Below are positions 10,590 through 23,531 of a stretch of DNA of 64,000 nt, piece by piece. The stretch lies in the NCBI RefSeq assembly GCF_000006565.2, contig NC_031472.1:2536227-2600226 (forward strand), read 5' to 3'. Origin of the DNA: Toxoplasma gondii ME49. Taxonomy: Eukaryota > Apicomplexa > Conoidasida > Eucoccidiorida > Sarcocystidae. The position numbers were made by a program, and so were the translations under genes. The notes beneath the pieces were generated by a model. The model ran no database searches and was not told the DNA's origin. It saw only the letters and a list, made by a program, of their open reading frames with translations. The first letter of the stretch is position 1. Each line of letters begins with the position of its first letter.

Positions 10590-13486
10590 TCACTGCTGTC
10601 GACAGCCGTCTTCCCGACCGTCGAAGCCGCGCCGGGTGTCTCGGCTCTCGTCCTGGCTCCTGGTCTGGGACCCCGGAGGCCCCCCTGCCATGCCTGTGAA
10701 GATCTGCTGCATCATTTCCTGGATTTGTTGCTGCGTTGTTTCTGGATCGTCAAACCCAACAGATGCCTCGAAAACATGTCCGACGCCGGGACCGCTCTGA
10801 GGAACTGAAGCCCCGAAGGTGGCGCCGGCGCCTGGCCCAGCAGATTCAGCATGGAAGAACTGCGGAGGGAACTGAGCTGTGTGAATCATGCCAGGAACGA
10901 AGCCGATGCCGCCTCCGACTCCGAAGAAGGGCGGCGATGAAGAGAAGGCAAACTGTCGAGGACCAGACGACGAAGGCTGCGAAGTCGCAGAGAAACTAAA
11001 CGCTTGAAACGGCTCCGACTGAGAGTTCGAAGCCGTCGACTGGGAGAACGGCAACCCTCCAGAATCGGCAGCAGATACAGGCGACGAAGAGGAACGAGCG
11101 GAAGAAGAAGCCGATGGGCCACTAGCCACCCACGAATAGGCTGTCGAACGTGGTGGAACAGAATCTGATGAAGAAGAGGAAGGAAATGAAGAAGAGGAAG
11201 AAGATGCAGATGAAGAAGACGAGCGATGAGATGGAGAAAAGGAAGATGATGCAGATGAAGACGAAAAAGAACCTGCAGTTTCGTTCGCAGAAGCCGATGG
11301 GGATGGCCGTCGTTCACTTTGTCCAGACATGTTCGACGTTTGATCGCGTTCCGCGTCACGGTCCCTTTCTCCCTCAGTCGCCTCTTGACCACTTTGAGAA
11401 AAAGTCGACGTGGCGTGTGGTTCCGCTTCACTTGCAGCTTCGCACTCCCCTCCCTGACCCGCGAGCCCTTGCGCAGACGGAGAAGACGAATTCGACGCGG
11501 CAGCTGCGACAGACGTGAGGGTACTTCGAACACGATTCCGAAGTTCCGCTCGTCGTTGGTTGTACGCAGCGTCGTCAGTTGGTAGCTCAAACCGGCACAC
11601 TGGACATGAGTTGTGCTGAAATACAACGCGAGACACAAAACAACGAAACTCGCGAGGAAACACAGAAGGCGACGAAGTGAGTCAAGTAGACGAGAACGAA
11701 TTGCTACGAAATTCAACGGCCGCCACTCCAGCGAGGAACGTGCAAGCAGCTAGACAGTGGGGACTGGTTAGCTGCGTGAAATACTTTTTTCGGAAAAGGT
11801 CTCCATCGCGCGCTTCGCATCGAAAAAGACTACGCGTGACCTGACCACGGTTCAGGTTAGACGTCTGCACGTCAAAACCCCAGTACACTTTCATGTTTTA
11901 CGAGACAACTAGACATAAAGAATCTGTAGACGGGATAGCAGGTGGGGGCGTTCTAATTGTGGCTTCTCTAGCCCTTTCCAGGATAGAATTATATATAACT
12001 CATACTTTGGCAAATGACAAGAACTGAATCGGAGATAACTAGAGCCACAATATATAGGAATATAACCATTTAACTTCATTCACCAGTTAATAGTTCAACT
12101 TCGCTGAAATTTACAGTGGTATTAAACTCGAGCTTCCGCAAAACATACAAACGTAATATGAACACCCTTCACAGTGACGGGTGTGTTCCGGTTTTCCCTC
12201 TCACCTGCTCGAGCCACGGAATGATGCATTGACGGTGGAAGACATGCGAGCACTGTGAGGCGTCTTCCGTCAACCGGTGTACGATATCTTCGCGGCGGTA
12301 ATCTTCTTGGCAGATTGCACAGGGTCCCGCTTCTCCTGAAAAGCAACGCGAACTGACAAAAGCAACATAAAAACCACGACGAGAGAGAGAGACTTTCACT
12401 GACGTTGTCGAAGAACACACTGAGGAACCCGGAAACGCGGATGCGAATCATACCAAAGTTCCGTGTCGGAATGAATTAGTGTTACGCGATGTATCTGTGT
12501 CTAGTCGGCCGCAGAATGTTCGGCGCTGACTGAGGCTCTTGTTTGCCGGTGGGGTGACCAGAGAAAACGGCGCGGCACCCGAGTTCTGGCTCACTTGCTT
12601 GCTCCTCGGTTAGAGTTTCTTCTCTGAGGCTGCGAATGACAGACGCGGCCGCAGGCGGCGATCCGTATCGGTTGACATCGTTTTGCATGATCATCGTGAG
12701 AATCTGGTCCATCGCATCTTCGCCGACACCGAGTCCCGCCGCTGCCCCGCCAGAAAGCGCCTGGTTCAGAGCTTGCATGACGAGGTTTCCAATCTGAATG
12801 AACGGGGCTTGACCGGCATTCTGCGCCGGTCCGTCGGCGCCTTGAGCGCCGTGTCCAAGCGGCCTCTGCCCGATTGACGTCCCGAAGACAGAGCGCATCA
12901 TTCGCCGCGCCTCTTCTTGTTGTCGCTGTTGCTCCGAGCCGAAGACGACGCGCGGACAGAGCGGGTCTCCTTGCGAGGCGCGCCTGGGAGACCTGCCTTC
13001 TGCTCCATGTTCTTCAAAGTCTGCGTCGCCGTAGAAAAAAAGGCCGGTGTCCTCGGACTGCAGTCCCGCCAAACCGCCCATCAGTTGAGCCATGAGCTCT
13101 CCCACGGGAACGCCAAACGCATTCTCGACCACAGCTGCCGGGTCAGAAGTCGCAGACCCAGGTGCTCCCGTCGGAATTCCTGATGCAGTAGGTGGGACAG
13201 ACGAACTTGGAGCGGTCGCCGTCTCCGGCAAACGTTCAACGAAACCGATCGCGCCGCAGCCTCCACACACGAGATCGCCGGACGCGGAATCAACTGTGGC
13301 CGGTCCCCTGACATCGCATGCGTAGCAGTGACCCCGCAGGAGAGACCCACTGGCCGCCGCACTGCTCTGAGAGTTTGCATGGGAAGAAGCTGGCGCTCCT
13401 AACGGGCGCGACGCCAAATTCGACGAACCACCTGCGTCGCCAGGCCCATGCGGCCGCGCACCCCCGGTGCTGTTGTTGTTCCCCAT
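10590..13486 (-). CDS. BCA2/RNF115-126-type RING-H2 E3 ubiquitin ligase
   Basis: Predicted E3 ligase that recruits a ubiquitin-charged E2 through its RING. Exons 13486-12595, 12335-12205 and 11615-10590 join in phases 1 and 0 and give 682 residues. An N-terminal zinc ribbon has C54, C57, C74 and C77, as in the BCA2 zinc-finger class that can bind ubiquitin. Residues 80-297 are Gly/Ala/Gln-rich. The RING is split over exons 2 and 3: C303, C306, C326, H328, H331, C334, then C345 and C348 in HNSCPVCRFELPTDD, a complete C3H2C3 set. The last 320 residues are Ser-rich and low in complexity and end GREDGCRQQ. The MGNNNSTGG start is GN-rich at position 2; Gly2 makes N-myristoylation conceivable, but Asn/Ser context should be tested. 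Family placement is secure; substrates are unknown. Confidence 0.92.
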
Positions 13487-15416
13487 TTCCTTGTCGGGAA
13501 TGACGAAGAGAGGAGCCAGACAGGCCGCGAACTGGCTGCACTCCTGCAGACGCCGCCGGACCAGAACCCAGATGTAGTTCCTGAAACGTCAGAGCGGAAC
13601 TCGGTAAGCCGAGAAAGGTCTGCTACTGTAGTGCGGAGAAAACTCGCGCTAGGTAATCCTGGCACATGTCCGGATACTCCTTTCCGCTAACGCCAACCAT
13701 AATATACCTTGGTCCTGGTAAACGAAGAAATGAAACTGCGGAAGACGCTGACAGTCCGCAGTTGGTTTCGAAGAGCTCCACGCCGCTGCAGTGTATGCTC
13801 AGTCGGTTTTGGCCAGTAGGTCAACAAACTTGTCCCGTGTGTTGTGGTGTTGCCACTAAGGCGCTGCTCGCGAATCTCAACTCTTGCTGCGGACCAGAGG
13901 GTTCTGCGCTCTGCGACAGAAACAGACGTAACGCAGCATCGCGTAAGGGTTGATAGCCAATGGTAAGCGCAGAAATAGGAGAAAAAATCGGAAAACAGCG
14001 ACAGCGACGCTGACTGCAGTGGCTCAAGGTCGACCTGGGGGACCCACGCCCAAGGGTCAGCTGGGAAGCTGGCTCTGCCTTTTTGATTCGCCTCTCGTCC
14101 TCTTCTCGTGCTGGAAAAACGCGCTACCTTCTTTCTCTTAAAGCACACAAAGTGACGGGTGGGTGGTCGAAAGATGCTCTTTTTTCGACGCAGACCAAAT
14201 GTGGCCGGTCCGCGTGTCGCGAATGGCACGACGACGGAGGGTTTCTTCCTGAACAAAGAAAATGCGGTGTCCTAGAAGCATTGAAGGAGACGGGGACAAA
14301 AAAAAACAGAATAGTTGAAGTTGCAAGGCGTGAACATGCAGTGCTGTTTTTTCCAGTGTGTCCTGGTACAAGAATAGAGGTAAATGCACCACATGCCTGC
14401 ATGTAGGACTGCACATCCCCGCTGTTGGAACCCCCCATCAGATGACACTGCCTTACAGTGGCAAACTGCTCAGGCAGGAACTTTTTTCGCATTCTTTTCG
14501 CAAAGAAGTGCTTAACCCAGCGAGCTGGTTCACGTGGCTTCTCTGCTCACTTAGCCACTGCGGCAGTGAGGCACAAAGAAATCATTCCGTGGCGCCGACT
14601 CCGATGGTAGGGTCCTTTCCTTTTAGTGATTGGGTTGTGGCCGCCAGGCTCCTGGACAAGAGTGCAGTTTACAGACACTGTGCAAATAGCTGTCTCTCGC
14701 GATCAAGCTCGAGAGAAGTGGAGGCGGTATGAGGTCTTTTCTCGACTCTTTTTGTCAGCTTCCTTCTTCCCTCACTAGACGCTCTTTCGCGAGCGCTATT
14801 TACACGGAGGCACGGTCTTACCTCCTCGTTTTGCGTGTTCTCTCTCGGTCGGTTCTCATCCCGATCGGTCAGCAGCTGCGTGTTGGCCGTCAAACCGCTT
14901 CGCAGTCCGGCAGTCGCGGACTTGACACGTTTGGCGTTTCGTGTCCGTTTTCTAAAACGGAAGTTTCATCTCTATCAAGACATGACAAATCCTGGTCGCC
15001 TGTTCTGTGACCTGTTGTATTTCCGTGTTTTTTTTTCGTGAGGCAAGCGTGTGGCCTCCACGTTTGTCTCTCACGAGTCGATGCCTGCATGCGAGTTCCT
15101 CTTTCAAGTGTCCACACTTCTTCGAGTTTTCCTCGGATGTTTCCCGTGTTTTCTAAACTTCTCCGCTTGTTGCATCCCATGAGACACTGAGCTCAGACAT
15201 CTGCGCCGCAATTTGCTGCTCTCTTGAGGTGCGCGTCCGGTCTGACTGCTTGAGTCGTTCCTTTTCTAGTGGACGGTGCCTGTCGGTAGATTACCCGTTT
15301 TTCTCCGGTGCCTATCCCATGATATTCAGGTATTTGCTTTACCAGAATAGGCTCTAGGTGCCGGAAATTTCCTTTCAATCTTGCCTTCGTTTTCCGGTGA
15401 AATTCAAGAGTGCAAC
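13487..15416. promoter_or_regulatory. Divergent promoter region, RING ligase (-) and nuclease (+)
   Basis: The two genes are transcribed away from each other, so these 1.9 kb should contain both promoters and 5' UTRs. A TGCATGC element, a core known to recur in coccidian promoters and to be bound by ApiAP2 factors, lies at 15086-15092, about 330 bases before the nuclease ATG. Stretches near 14730-15150 are rich in C/T. No reading frame here looks coding. Confidence 0.5.
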
Positions 15417-17006
15417 ATGGTGTGCCTCAGGCACTGGTGGCTCTGGCTCTCGGTGGTGACATTTGGGGCGGGGAGCGTGAACAGAGTGAAGGCCTGGCAC
15501 GACGAGGTAAGCATGTCACTCTTTTCTGTACCGTTTTTGACTCTGAGACGTTACTAGTCGTTTCAGTTGTTTCCAACACCACCGCCTCACTTGCAGCTTA
15601 GCCAACGGCACATTCCCTCCATCCTTGCCGCTTCCTGTCTACCCCCGTGCTGTTTCCACCAGCTTCTCCTAAGTACTTTGGCTTCTCCATACCAGAGGCG
15701 AGGCTCCCGATCTGTTTGTGCCTTTGACTGCGTCTGAACCACGGTTGTGTGAAATCTAGTTCCCCGCTCCATAACCAACCCTAGAGAGCATTCAGTTGCG
15801 TTTCTGCTTTGCACTCAACGGCGCTCTCTTCGTTCTTGATTTTTTTTGTCTCCTCTCACCTTTGTTTGCCGCAGGGGCATATGCTCGTGGCGGCAGTGGC
15901 AAAGGAGTATTTGAAACCTGAGACGGTGGAGAAAATTGAATACATTCTCTCCGAGTGGAGCCCCCAGTACCCCAGTGAGTCTGCAGGCGCTGTTGCATGC
16001 GTCGTCTCGGGCGCGCCTGTTTTTATTGATAGTTGAATGTGGCGGTCCAAGCTGCAACGTTGGGACCTCTTGACTGAGTAAATTCTCTCGCCACATTTTA
16101 TTTGAAGGCCGAAAAAACTCCCTTGTTTCAATGTACGTCACTACGAGAGGTTGGAGGCTCGAACAGCCAATAATTTCGAGTTCAGGTCTTCTAGGTCTTC
16201 CGTGGTGGCTGTTTCTGGCAGCGCATGCAGACACCTCTGACATGGGAGCAGAAGTGTGTGCAGGCCTGGTCGGGTCTTTTGTTGTACTTCGCACCTCATT
16301 TGTTCTTTGTGACAAATCGCTGGCACCTCCGTGCCGCGTCCCTCATTCTGTGCTCAGCTATTTCTGTGCCACCATAATGCTGGGCAACCTTATTCCGTGC
16401 GAATTCAGAAGCTTGACTTCTCGTCAGTGTCCATGCCCACAAAACCCGTTCTTAGTCTCCTTTCTAAGCATATATACAAGTCAATATATGTATATATATT
16501 GTTCTTGAGGGGATATGGCCTTCTGCTCCCTTTTTTGTGAGACAAAATCGTTCTACATGTGTAACTCGTGTACACCGTACATGCATGTTGTAAGACGTTG
16601 TGTTCTGGGTTCATCGCTGGCGATCGACCTTGTGTACGCGGGTGCAAGATGACGTTTCGAAAGGTTCCTTTCCTGCGATTGGACTTTTCTTTTTCACAGC
16701 GACCTCGACTCTGGAAACTGCGGCGGTGTGGCTGGACCACGTCGCTTGCTCGATGCCGGGGCGGTACTGCAGAGGCTTTCTCGGCTTGGATGACATACGA
16801 GTAAGCCTCTCTTTTTTCAATTTCCCTCGACACATGGCTTCCTCTAACCTGAAACAGACCCTGCAGTCACTGCCTGTAGATACATGCAATCAAATATACA
16901 TTCACATATATCTACATATTTATATACATTAATGTAGAGTGTCTCTCAGTAACGAGCTGAGTGGTTGTGCGGTAACTTAATGAGTGCATTTCTAATGGAG
17001 GTGCAC

Positions 17007-17047
<41 letters not shown>

Positions 17048-20000
17048 CGCACATATATGTAGGTATTTGTTCAAATGTGTGTGGGTGTTAGTTGATGCAT
17101 GAATGCGAATGTTCTGTGTTGGAATGTGCATCTGGTTATAACCGAACGTTTGTGAACTGTGCGACAGGAGAGAGTGCGCCGTGATTGGGTTGTGTATGAG
17201 ATTGACTTGTGTTCTCTTTCAGATTTTCAAACCGTGGCACTACACGAGCAACGTTTTCAACCCTCAGAACCTGACGCTCGAGCCGCTCTACGAAGTGCAA
17301 CCGTACCCGCAAACAGGTGTGTTCTTATTTTAGAAAAGACAAAGAAAACCATAGCACGCGTCGTCATTTATTCTTCGCAACGCATGGAGCCGTGCCGCGG
17401 GCCAAGCAAGCATGAGTATTCATGTTCTACGCGTTTAATTGCATGCACAGAGAGCCGTCTTAGATTTATGAAATCTGCATCGTGCTTTTTTGTGACTAAC
17501 TTGCTGCGAGGTTTCGCGGTGAGTTGTTGGTTTGGGGTCTGTCGAGAACGTGCGTTTTCTCAACAGGAAATGGATCATACACCCACGAAGAAGTTTCTCT
17601 TTCTTTGTTCTGACCCCCCTTTTTCTCCTCTCTTCTGCATTTGTTCTTTCGCATGTCTCTTCTTTCAGCCATGGCTTCTCTACAATTCACGTGTCTCTAG
17701 TAATTGTGGAGTCTCATTCGCCTTTCTGTCGTGCGTATACTCTGATTATCCTTTGTTTCGATTACGCCTTTATTCTGTGTCATGTTTCTGCTACGCCTAT
17801 GTTATCACTCGCCTTCCTTTCTGTTATGTCGTTATTCGCATTTGTCTCCCTTGCTTCGTGTGTCCGTTCTTCTTCGTTATTTCTGTTCCGCCTGTATTTT
17901 CGTTCGTCGTCCTTCTGGTTGTCGCTGTTCTCCATCGTTATGTTTGGATATTAGTCTCACTCATCGTCTGGATCTTTCAGGAAGCTCCTGGATTTTGCTC
18001 AAGAGCTATGAGTCTCTGAGGAACTGCACGGGCGACTCCCGCGCGTCTCAGAAAGGGAAGAAAAAAGACACTGCAACGCAAGAAGGAAGAGAAGAGGAGG
18101 CGGTGCCGGGGCTGTCCCCCGATTTTCTACCGGCGTCCCTGTCCTCGTCTTTCTTTCCGCTTTTACGAGTGTCGAGCGAGAAGCTTGCTGCTTTTCTCCC
18201 GTGGATATTGACCCCGAGTTCCCAAGATTCTGGAAACGACTTCCCTGTCTCAGGGGCTTCCAGTTCCTTCTCTTCCCCGAGTTCTCGGAATTCTGAATCG
18301 AACCTCTCAGACCTCGTGGACCCACATGGGGAGAGCGCGAAAAAAGCGACAATTCATCCTGAAACTTCTGTCGTTTGCAGTCGTCTCTCTCTCAATCTGC
18401 ACCTGCGTTTGCTTCTCCACATCTACGGCGACGCTCACCAGCCCTTGCATGCAACAGAAACTTACTCCAAGGCCTTCCCCAACGGCGACTTTGGAGGAAA
18501 CAATGTACGTTCGAACGGAGACGACGTTTAGATAGGCGTCTCATACCCTGCAGCTCCTGTTGCCAGGTTCACGGGTGTGTGTGTCCAGGTAGCTCTTCAC
18601 GCGTGTGTATTTAAAGAGAAAGGCTCGTAGCTTATGAATGGAATCTGGGAGTCACAATGTCTCTGTTTGAGTCTGGGGGCCAGGTGTGCTCTCTCTATGT
18701 GGTGGATATGTTTTGCTGTTCTCGATCTTTCGGGGGAACTGTTGACGACCACGCTCATCGAAGAAGCCCGTGCCGCTGTGGAGCTTCGGCAGGCTCAGAC
18801 AGGCTGCTGGAATGCATATTGGCCTGGTGCACGCACGAAAGCGAGGGTATTTCGATCCGTTGGACTTGGCGGGCGCCGCCGTCTGCGGCTTCTCCGTCGT
18901 GTGGCTGTTCCACACAGTCTGGCAGATTTTAATAGCATAAGCAGCATCGAGGAAGCGACCCACCAATTTATGGCCACTGTGCCGTTGTTCCTTCTTTGCA
19001 GATTTCGATTGTGCTTCCCAGGTCTGAAAAAATGCTGGAAAACTATCCATCGACTCCGGAGGAGTTCCCGGAAGTCGGCGCAGAGGCACACAGAGGAAGC
19101 GGCGTGCCTCATCGACAGTCGTTGCACAGTCAGTGGGATGGCGCATTTGGTCAGTACAACTCCCTTTTCTACGAAGTTGATTTAGACGAGCTGAAGAAGG
19201 AGGTAAGCCCGACTCCGCAAGGGTTTCGAATTGCCCAAGTCAGCACAAGCTTTTCATCGACTGTTTCGCGAGCTGAACACACATTCAAACGCCGCTCGCG
19301 AGGAACCAAGCGCGCTCTACGGGTTGTCGCCTTTCATGCATTCCCCAAGTTGTCCTCTTTCTGCTGTTCTTCGGATTCTCCCCTTCGGGAGGCGCTCTGA
19401 ATCGCAGAGGGTGGCGGTAGAAACCATGCTTGCGTTTACAGGTTTCAACGTTGCATGATTTCACACAGCGTTGCCTCACTGAGTAAGATCGTCTGTGCCC
19501 GCCGATCTGAAACCCTGACGTATCTTTGCGTTTGGAAGTCGATTTTGGGACTGGCGAAACACCCTGTTCTGGAGTCGCGTGGCGGATCCAGCCGGGGGTG
19601 GTGTAGCCTCGAAGCCTCTGGAATATCATGGCCGTGCGTGGGCGTACGGAAAACGGCTAGAGTTACGCATGCAGGAAGGCGGTCGACTGACGGTCTTGGT
19701 GAGTGCTTCTGTGTGTTTTCTGGTCGTTCCAGGCTCAGCGATTGGTTCGCCTCTACCCCGTCGACGAGCATGCCAAACGAACTTTTGCAGATTTCCACGG
19801 CATCAGCATCGAAAGCTCGATGCTTGCGAGAAGCCACGTCTTCTCAGGTGCGTAGGAAGGCGGGGAAAACTGTTTTTTTCCGCTGCGGTCCGTGTACACT
19901 TATGTGTGTGCGTGCATCTGTTGACCCAGGTGCTACACAGGTGCTCGGCGAACAGGAACCCGGTCCGCGTATTCCGTACAGATGATCATTAGCAAGGACT

Positions 20001-21109
20001 GCCAAAGCGAACATGAGATTTGTATAGCTTGTAAAGTGGCTTTTCAAATCTCCTCTGGATACCACTGTAATTCATATGCGCTCATATTCATGTGTGCCTG
20101 TGTGCACGCCTTGCCTTGTGAATGAGGTTCCACGGATGCATGCACAACAAATCCATGCATGCATCCATATATGTACGTATGGAGTCTTATTCCCTCTGTG
20201 TGTCGTGTACGCGTCGGAATGTCCGCCACCAAGCCGAGTTTTCCAAGATGCCTTTGCCGGGCTGTTTTGTCTCTGCCTGCGGCGACGCGGTAATAATGAA
20301 CAGCTCGATTCCTTCACAGATTGTCTGCTCTATCGCGGCCAGATGTTTCCTTGCCTTTCGCTTCCCACGAGTCTGCGTCGTCCGCACCTCGCCTGCCAAG
20401 TGTTTCTTGCCTTCACCGTTTTCTTCTCTTCCCAGAATTTGAATGGTCTACGTTCTCGGCGTCGTCTTTGCCCTATCACCCGAGTGTGGAGTACATCGAG
20501 AAGAGCAAGAAGGTTTGTGAAAAGCAGATTGCACTGGCAGGGGCGAGACTAGCATTGCTACTGGAAAGCTTGAGTGCTTCGCTGCCTTCTCCGCCGCCAG
20601 TGTTTCACCCGCAAGCTTCTCACAGCTCTTTGTCGTCGTCGATTCTCGATGGCGACGGCAAGGTCGAGTTGCGTTCTGCATGCACGGCCTCGGAAGACTC
20701 ACTTTGCTTCTCTGTGAAAAAACATAACGAGGCGCCGCTGCTGCTCTTCGCGGGGCCGAGCATGTGCCTGGAGTCGGCAGGCATGGCTCTTGTTTACTCT
20801 CGGCCTCTCGCAGTTCTTTTCCTGTGTTCATGCGCCGCACTCCTCGCGTTAGGTCTCCTGCTTTTCTGGACCTGCCGGCAGCTTCGGTTCTACAAGGCCG
20901 CTGTGTCGCTAACCACGACGGCGGGTGTCCAGCGCCCAGAAACCGAGTCCACGGGTCTGCATGCGCCAGCCACGAACTATTTCCGCTTCTTCACTCCAGC
21001 TACCCTGACTCGCGGGTCCGCCATCGCTTCTCAGTGCACCTCTGTGAACTCTGAGGTCGCCATGGCTACCCGCCTTTTGGAAAATCGAGAGACGATGCAG
21101 CGAGGCTGA
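15417..21109 (+). CDS. Membrane-anchored S1/P1-type zinc nuclease
   Basis: Secreted-pathway nuclease for single-stranded nucleic acids, of the S1/P1 class. Ten exons join in phase: 15417-15506, 15875-15974, 16700-16800, 17223-17316, 17981-18504, 19002-19202, 19442-19482, 19539-19698, 19733-19847, 20436-21109 (699 residues). A hydrophobic signal peptide should be cut just before W27, leaving the N-terminal Trp that the family uses as a zinc ligand. All nine ligands are present: W27, H32, D76, H103 (PWHYTS), H275/D279/H285 (HIYGDAHQPLH), H345 and D349 (LHSQWD). A conserved GGN follows at 300-302. Exon 5 adds about 120 Ser-rich residues between H103 and H275, a spacing three times the fungal one. 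The C-terminus has a transmembrane helix at about 600-620 and a 79-residue tail, suggesting a type I membrane protein. Family assignment is firm; location and role are inferred. Confidence 0.93.
17009..17044. repeat. AT dinucleotide microsatellite in nuclease intron 3
   Basis: About 18 uninterrupted AT units lie in the intron between exons 3 and 4 of the S1/P1 nuclease gene (16801-17222). Shorter TA-rich stretches lie near 16470-16500 and 16890-16930. The tract is likely to vary in length between strains. Confidence 0.9.
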
Positions 21110-23531
21110 GGAACTTTGGACTTCATTTTGTCTTGGGAACGGACCAAGAGAGAAGGGAAGGAGACAGTTGAGAGAGCGCGTGGTTCTTTGAGGCCATACT
21201 AACTGCGCGGAACTGTTTTAAAGACAAGGGAGAAGGGAGTTTGTTTCGTACGAAAAGGAGAAGGAACTGTGTTTTGAAGAAAAAGGAGAGGAGAAGTGTG
21301 CCTCGATAACAAGGAATGTTTCGTCGAGCTGGGGCAGAGACAGTTTGAGGAGGTTCGAGGTGGGGGGAGGGTTTCTGTTGTTGGGGTTTGAGAGAGAGGT
21401 TTTGAAAGAGCAAGTAAAGAAATAAGACACACAGAAAAAGAGTGGAGGAGTAGGACATGAAGTAAAGAAATAAGACACACAGAAAAAGAGTGGAGGAGTA
21501 GGACATGAGCGAGAGATTAAAGTTGAGTTAGACGGGTATCTGAGTTTTTAGGGCACCTTTCTGTGATGCAGATGGGGCGACACATTCAAGGAAAAGGCGA
21601 TAAGGTGACCCCAAAAAAGTAATTGCCTTCGAGCTTCTGCCAGTGGCGTGAACTCCCGTGGCAAATGAACAAGACGCTGAGGGAGGCAGCGGGGTTTCTC
21701 GTGCAACACAGTATATGTGGTGTTCATTTGTGGGGGCGCACATTGAGTTGGAGAAATGCCGCAACTGAAACAGTTTCCACGTTTGTTTCCTGCGGGAATA
21801 GAACTTTACTGGACAGGCGGGATGGGCCACTGCCGGGGCATGAAGTCGATGCGGCGTGGTCGTGCCGCTCTGTGATTGTAACAAAGAAAAGGGGATTTTA
21901 AAACTGGTTGAGCGATGCTCCAGGCCGCGCTTCTGGCAATGCTGGACCGAAACCGGCAACTTAATAGAAACCAGGGACATTTCGGCAAATCCGTATCGTA
22001 GGCCTTTCTGTGGTCAATATGGGCTTGTTTCCGGGTTTGGCCGAAGGAAGTCGAGAGACTGGCCGTATGTGAGGGGTTCTGGGAGGAATGCCGCCAGCTG
22101 GTTGCGTGAGCGCAAGGGCGTTTTCGATGCAGATTTACACTCCATGCTCACTTTGGGGAATCCGAGGCCTCGCGGCTTTCTGTCAGCATAACCACAAGTT
22201 TGTTATGCCACTTTGTCTCGCCGCGAAACCCCGAGGAGGGAACGAAACCTGCGTGCTTGAGAAGAGCGCGTGTCCTCTTTTTCAGTCTTTTCCATCGTGA
22301 CTGTCTGGGGGATCGATGAAACACTTTTCTCTCTCACCCGGAAAGGCAATGCTCTTCGGTGCAAACATGGAGTGTCGTTTTCATTCAGAAGTCCACAGTC
22401 GCACCTTTAGCTAACCTCGAGGCGGTGAGCACACTTGTATTTTTATTAAGGGGGGAGAGGCCGCCCAAAGTCTTTTTGCTTTGACGGGCTGACGCAACTC
22501 CGCGCGCACACACGACGATGCAGTGCCGAACCTCTGTCGTTCAGGAATTTTCTCTCAAGGTGGTTTCGCCCATTGTCGTTTCCCCGCAAGATTCCAGGTC
22601 TCTACACCAGAGGGAAAGATACTTGGCGGGGTATGTAGAGGGGAGGTGCTGGTGGTGACTGGCAAATGCCTGTCGACAACTTGGGCGCCCGCGCATGGAC
22701 TCTGCGAGCTGCAAGTAGACGAGGGAGATGAAAAGCTGTTTCTCTGGGGTTGGCTGTTTGTGGTAAGCACCGTGGCGAGTTTGTTTTTACATCGCAACGG
22801 AGTCAAGTTTTTCCCTGGCCCACGCTGTCTGTCGTGTGTCTATCTCCTTTGAAACTTTCACTCTTTCGAACGAGCAAAAGTGTTTCTGTGGAAACCCAGT
22901 GGTATCTCCTAGCATCAGTGGACCAGTTGAAGGCGTGTGTAGAAGTATGAATAGTGCCAGACAAGTGGTGAGGGAGATCCTTGGTGTGAGGGCCCTCAAT
23001 TTCAGTTGACTTTTCTGTCGTGGGATGAGTGCACGCAAGACTACTCCATTGACTTTCTATCGTTTTGGCCTTTTGTCTTCGTGACCAAGGACTAGAGTTT
23101 CGCGGTCGTTCATACGACTCAAAGAATCTACTGGTGCCGGGGGCGGGTCGCACAAAGCGCCCGCGTACCAGATTGGATGACACAGGTCACCCTTTCCAGA
23201 ATGGAGACCTGCCGCGGGTAGTCAAAAGCCTTTCGATTTAACCAGAAAAAGGATTTTACTCTTTCACATGCAGAAGTGGAGGTTCTACCTGCCTCGAAGG
23301 TAGCCAGAGAATAGGCCCTGGGACGCGCCATATATTTACTTCCAGTCAGTCCCACGGGCGCCTCCCACACATATCTCTGCAAACGAAATTCTTTTGGCTG
23401 TTAACTCCGAACGTTTAAGCCTCCACTTTTCTACCGGCCAGAGAGCTCCAAAACTGCCCACTGCAGCTCAGGAGATCGTGGCAGCCTCACGTCCACAGGG
23501 AAGTCGAACCCCTCTCCGCCTTCCGCGCACA
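21110..23531. other. Intergenic region with one orphan exon-like segment
   Basis: This is the 3' flank of the nuclease gene and further non-coding sequence. It includes a 48-bp tandem duplication (21413-21508). One segment, 22598-22762, looks like an internal coding exon: it has an ATTCCAG acceptor, 55 open codons in phase 0 and a GTAAGC donor. I cannot find partner exons. The rest shows nothing I can support. Confidence 0.45.
21413..21508. repeat. 48-bp perfect tandem duplication
   Basis: Two adjacent identical 48-bp units (21413-21460 and 21461-21508), each beginning AGTAAAGAAATAAGACACAC and ending GGACATGA. They lie 0.3 kb after the nuclease stop codon, probably in its 3' UTR or just beyond. 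Identity suggests a recent slippage event. Confidence 0.9.
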
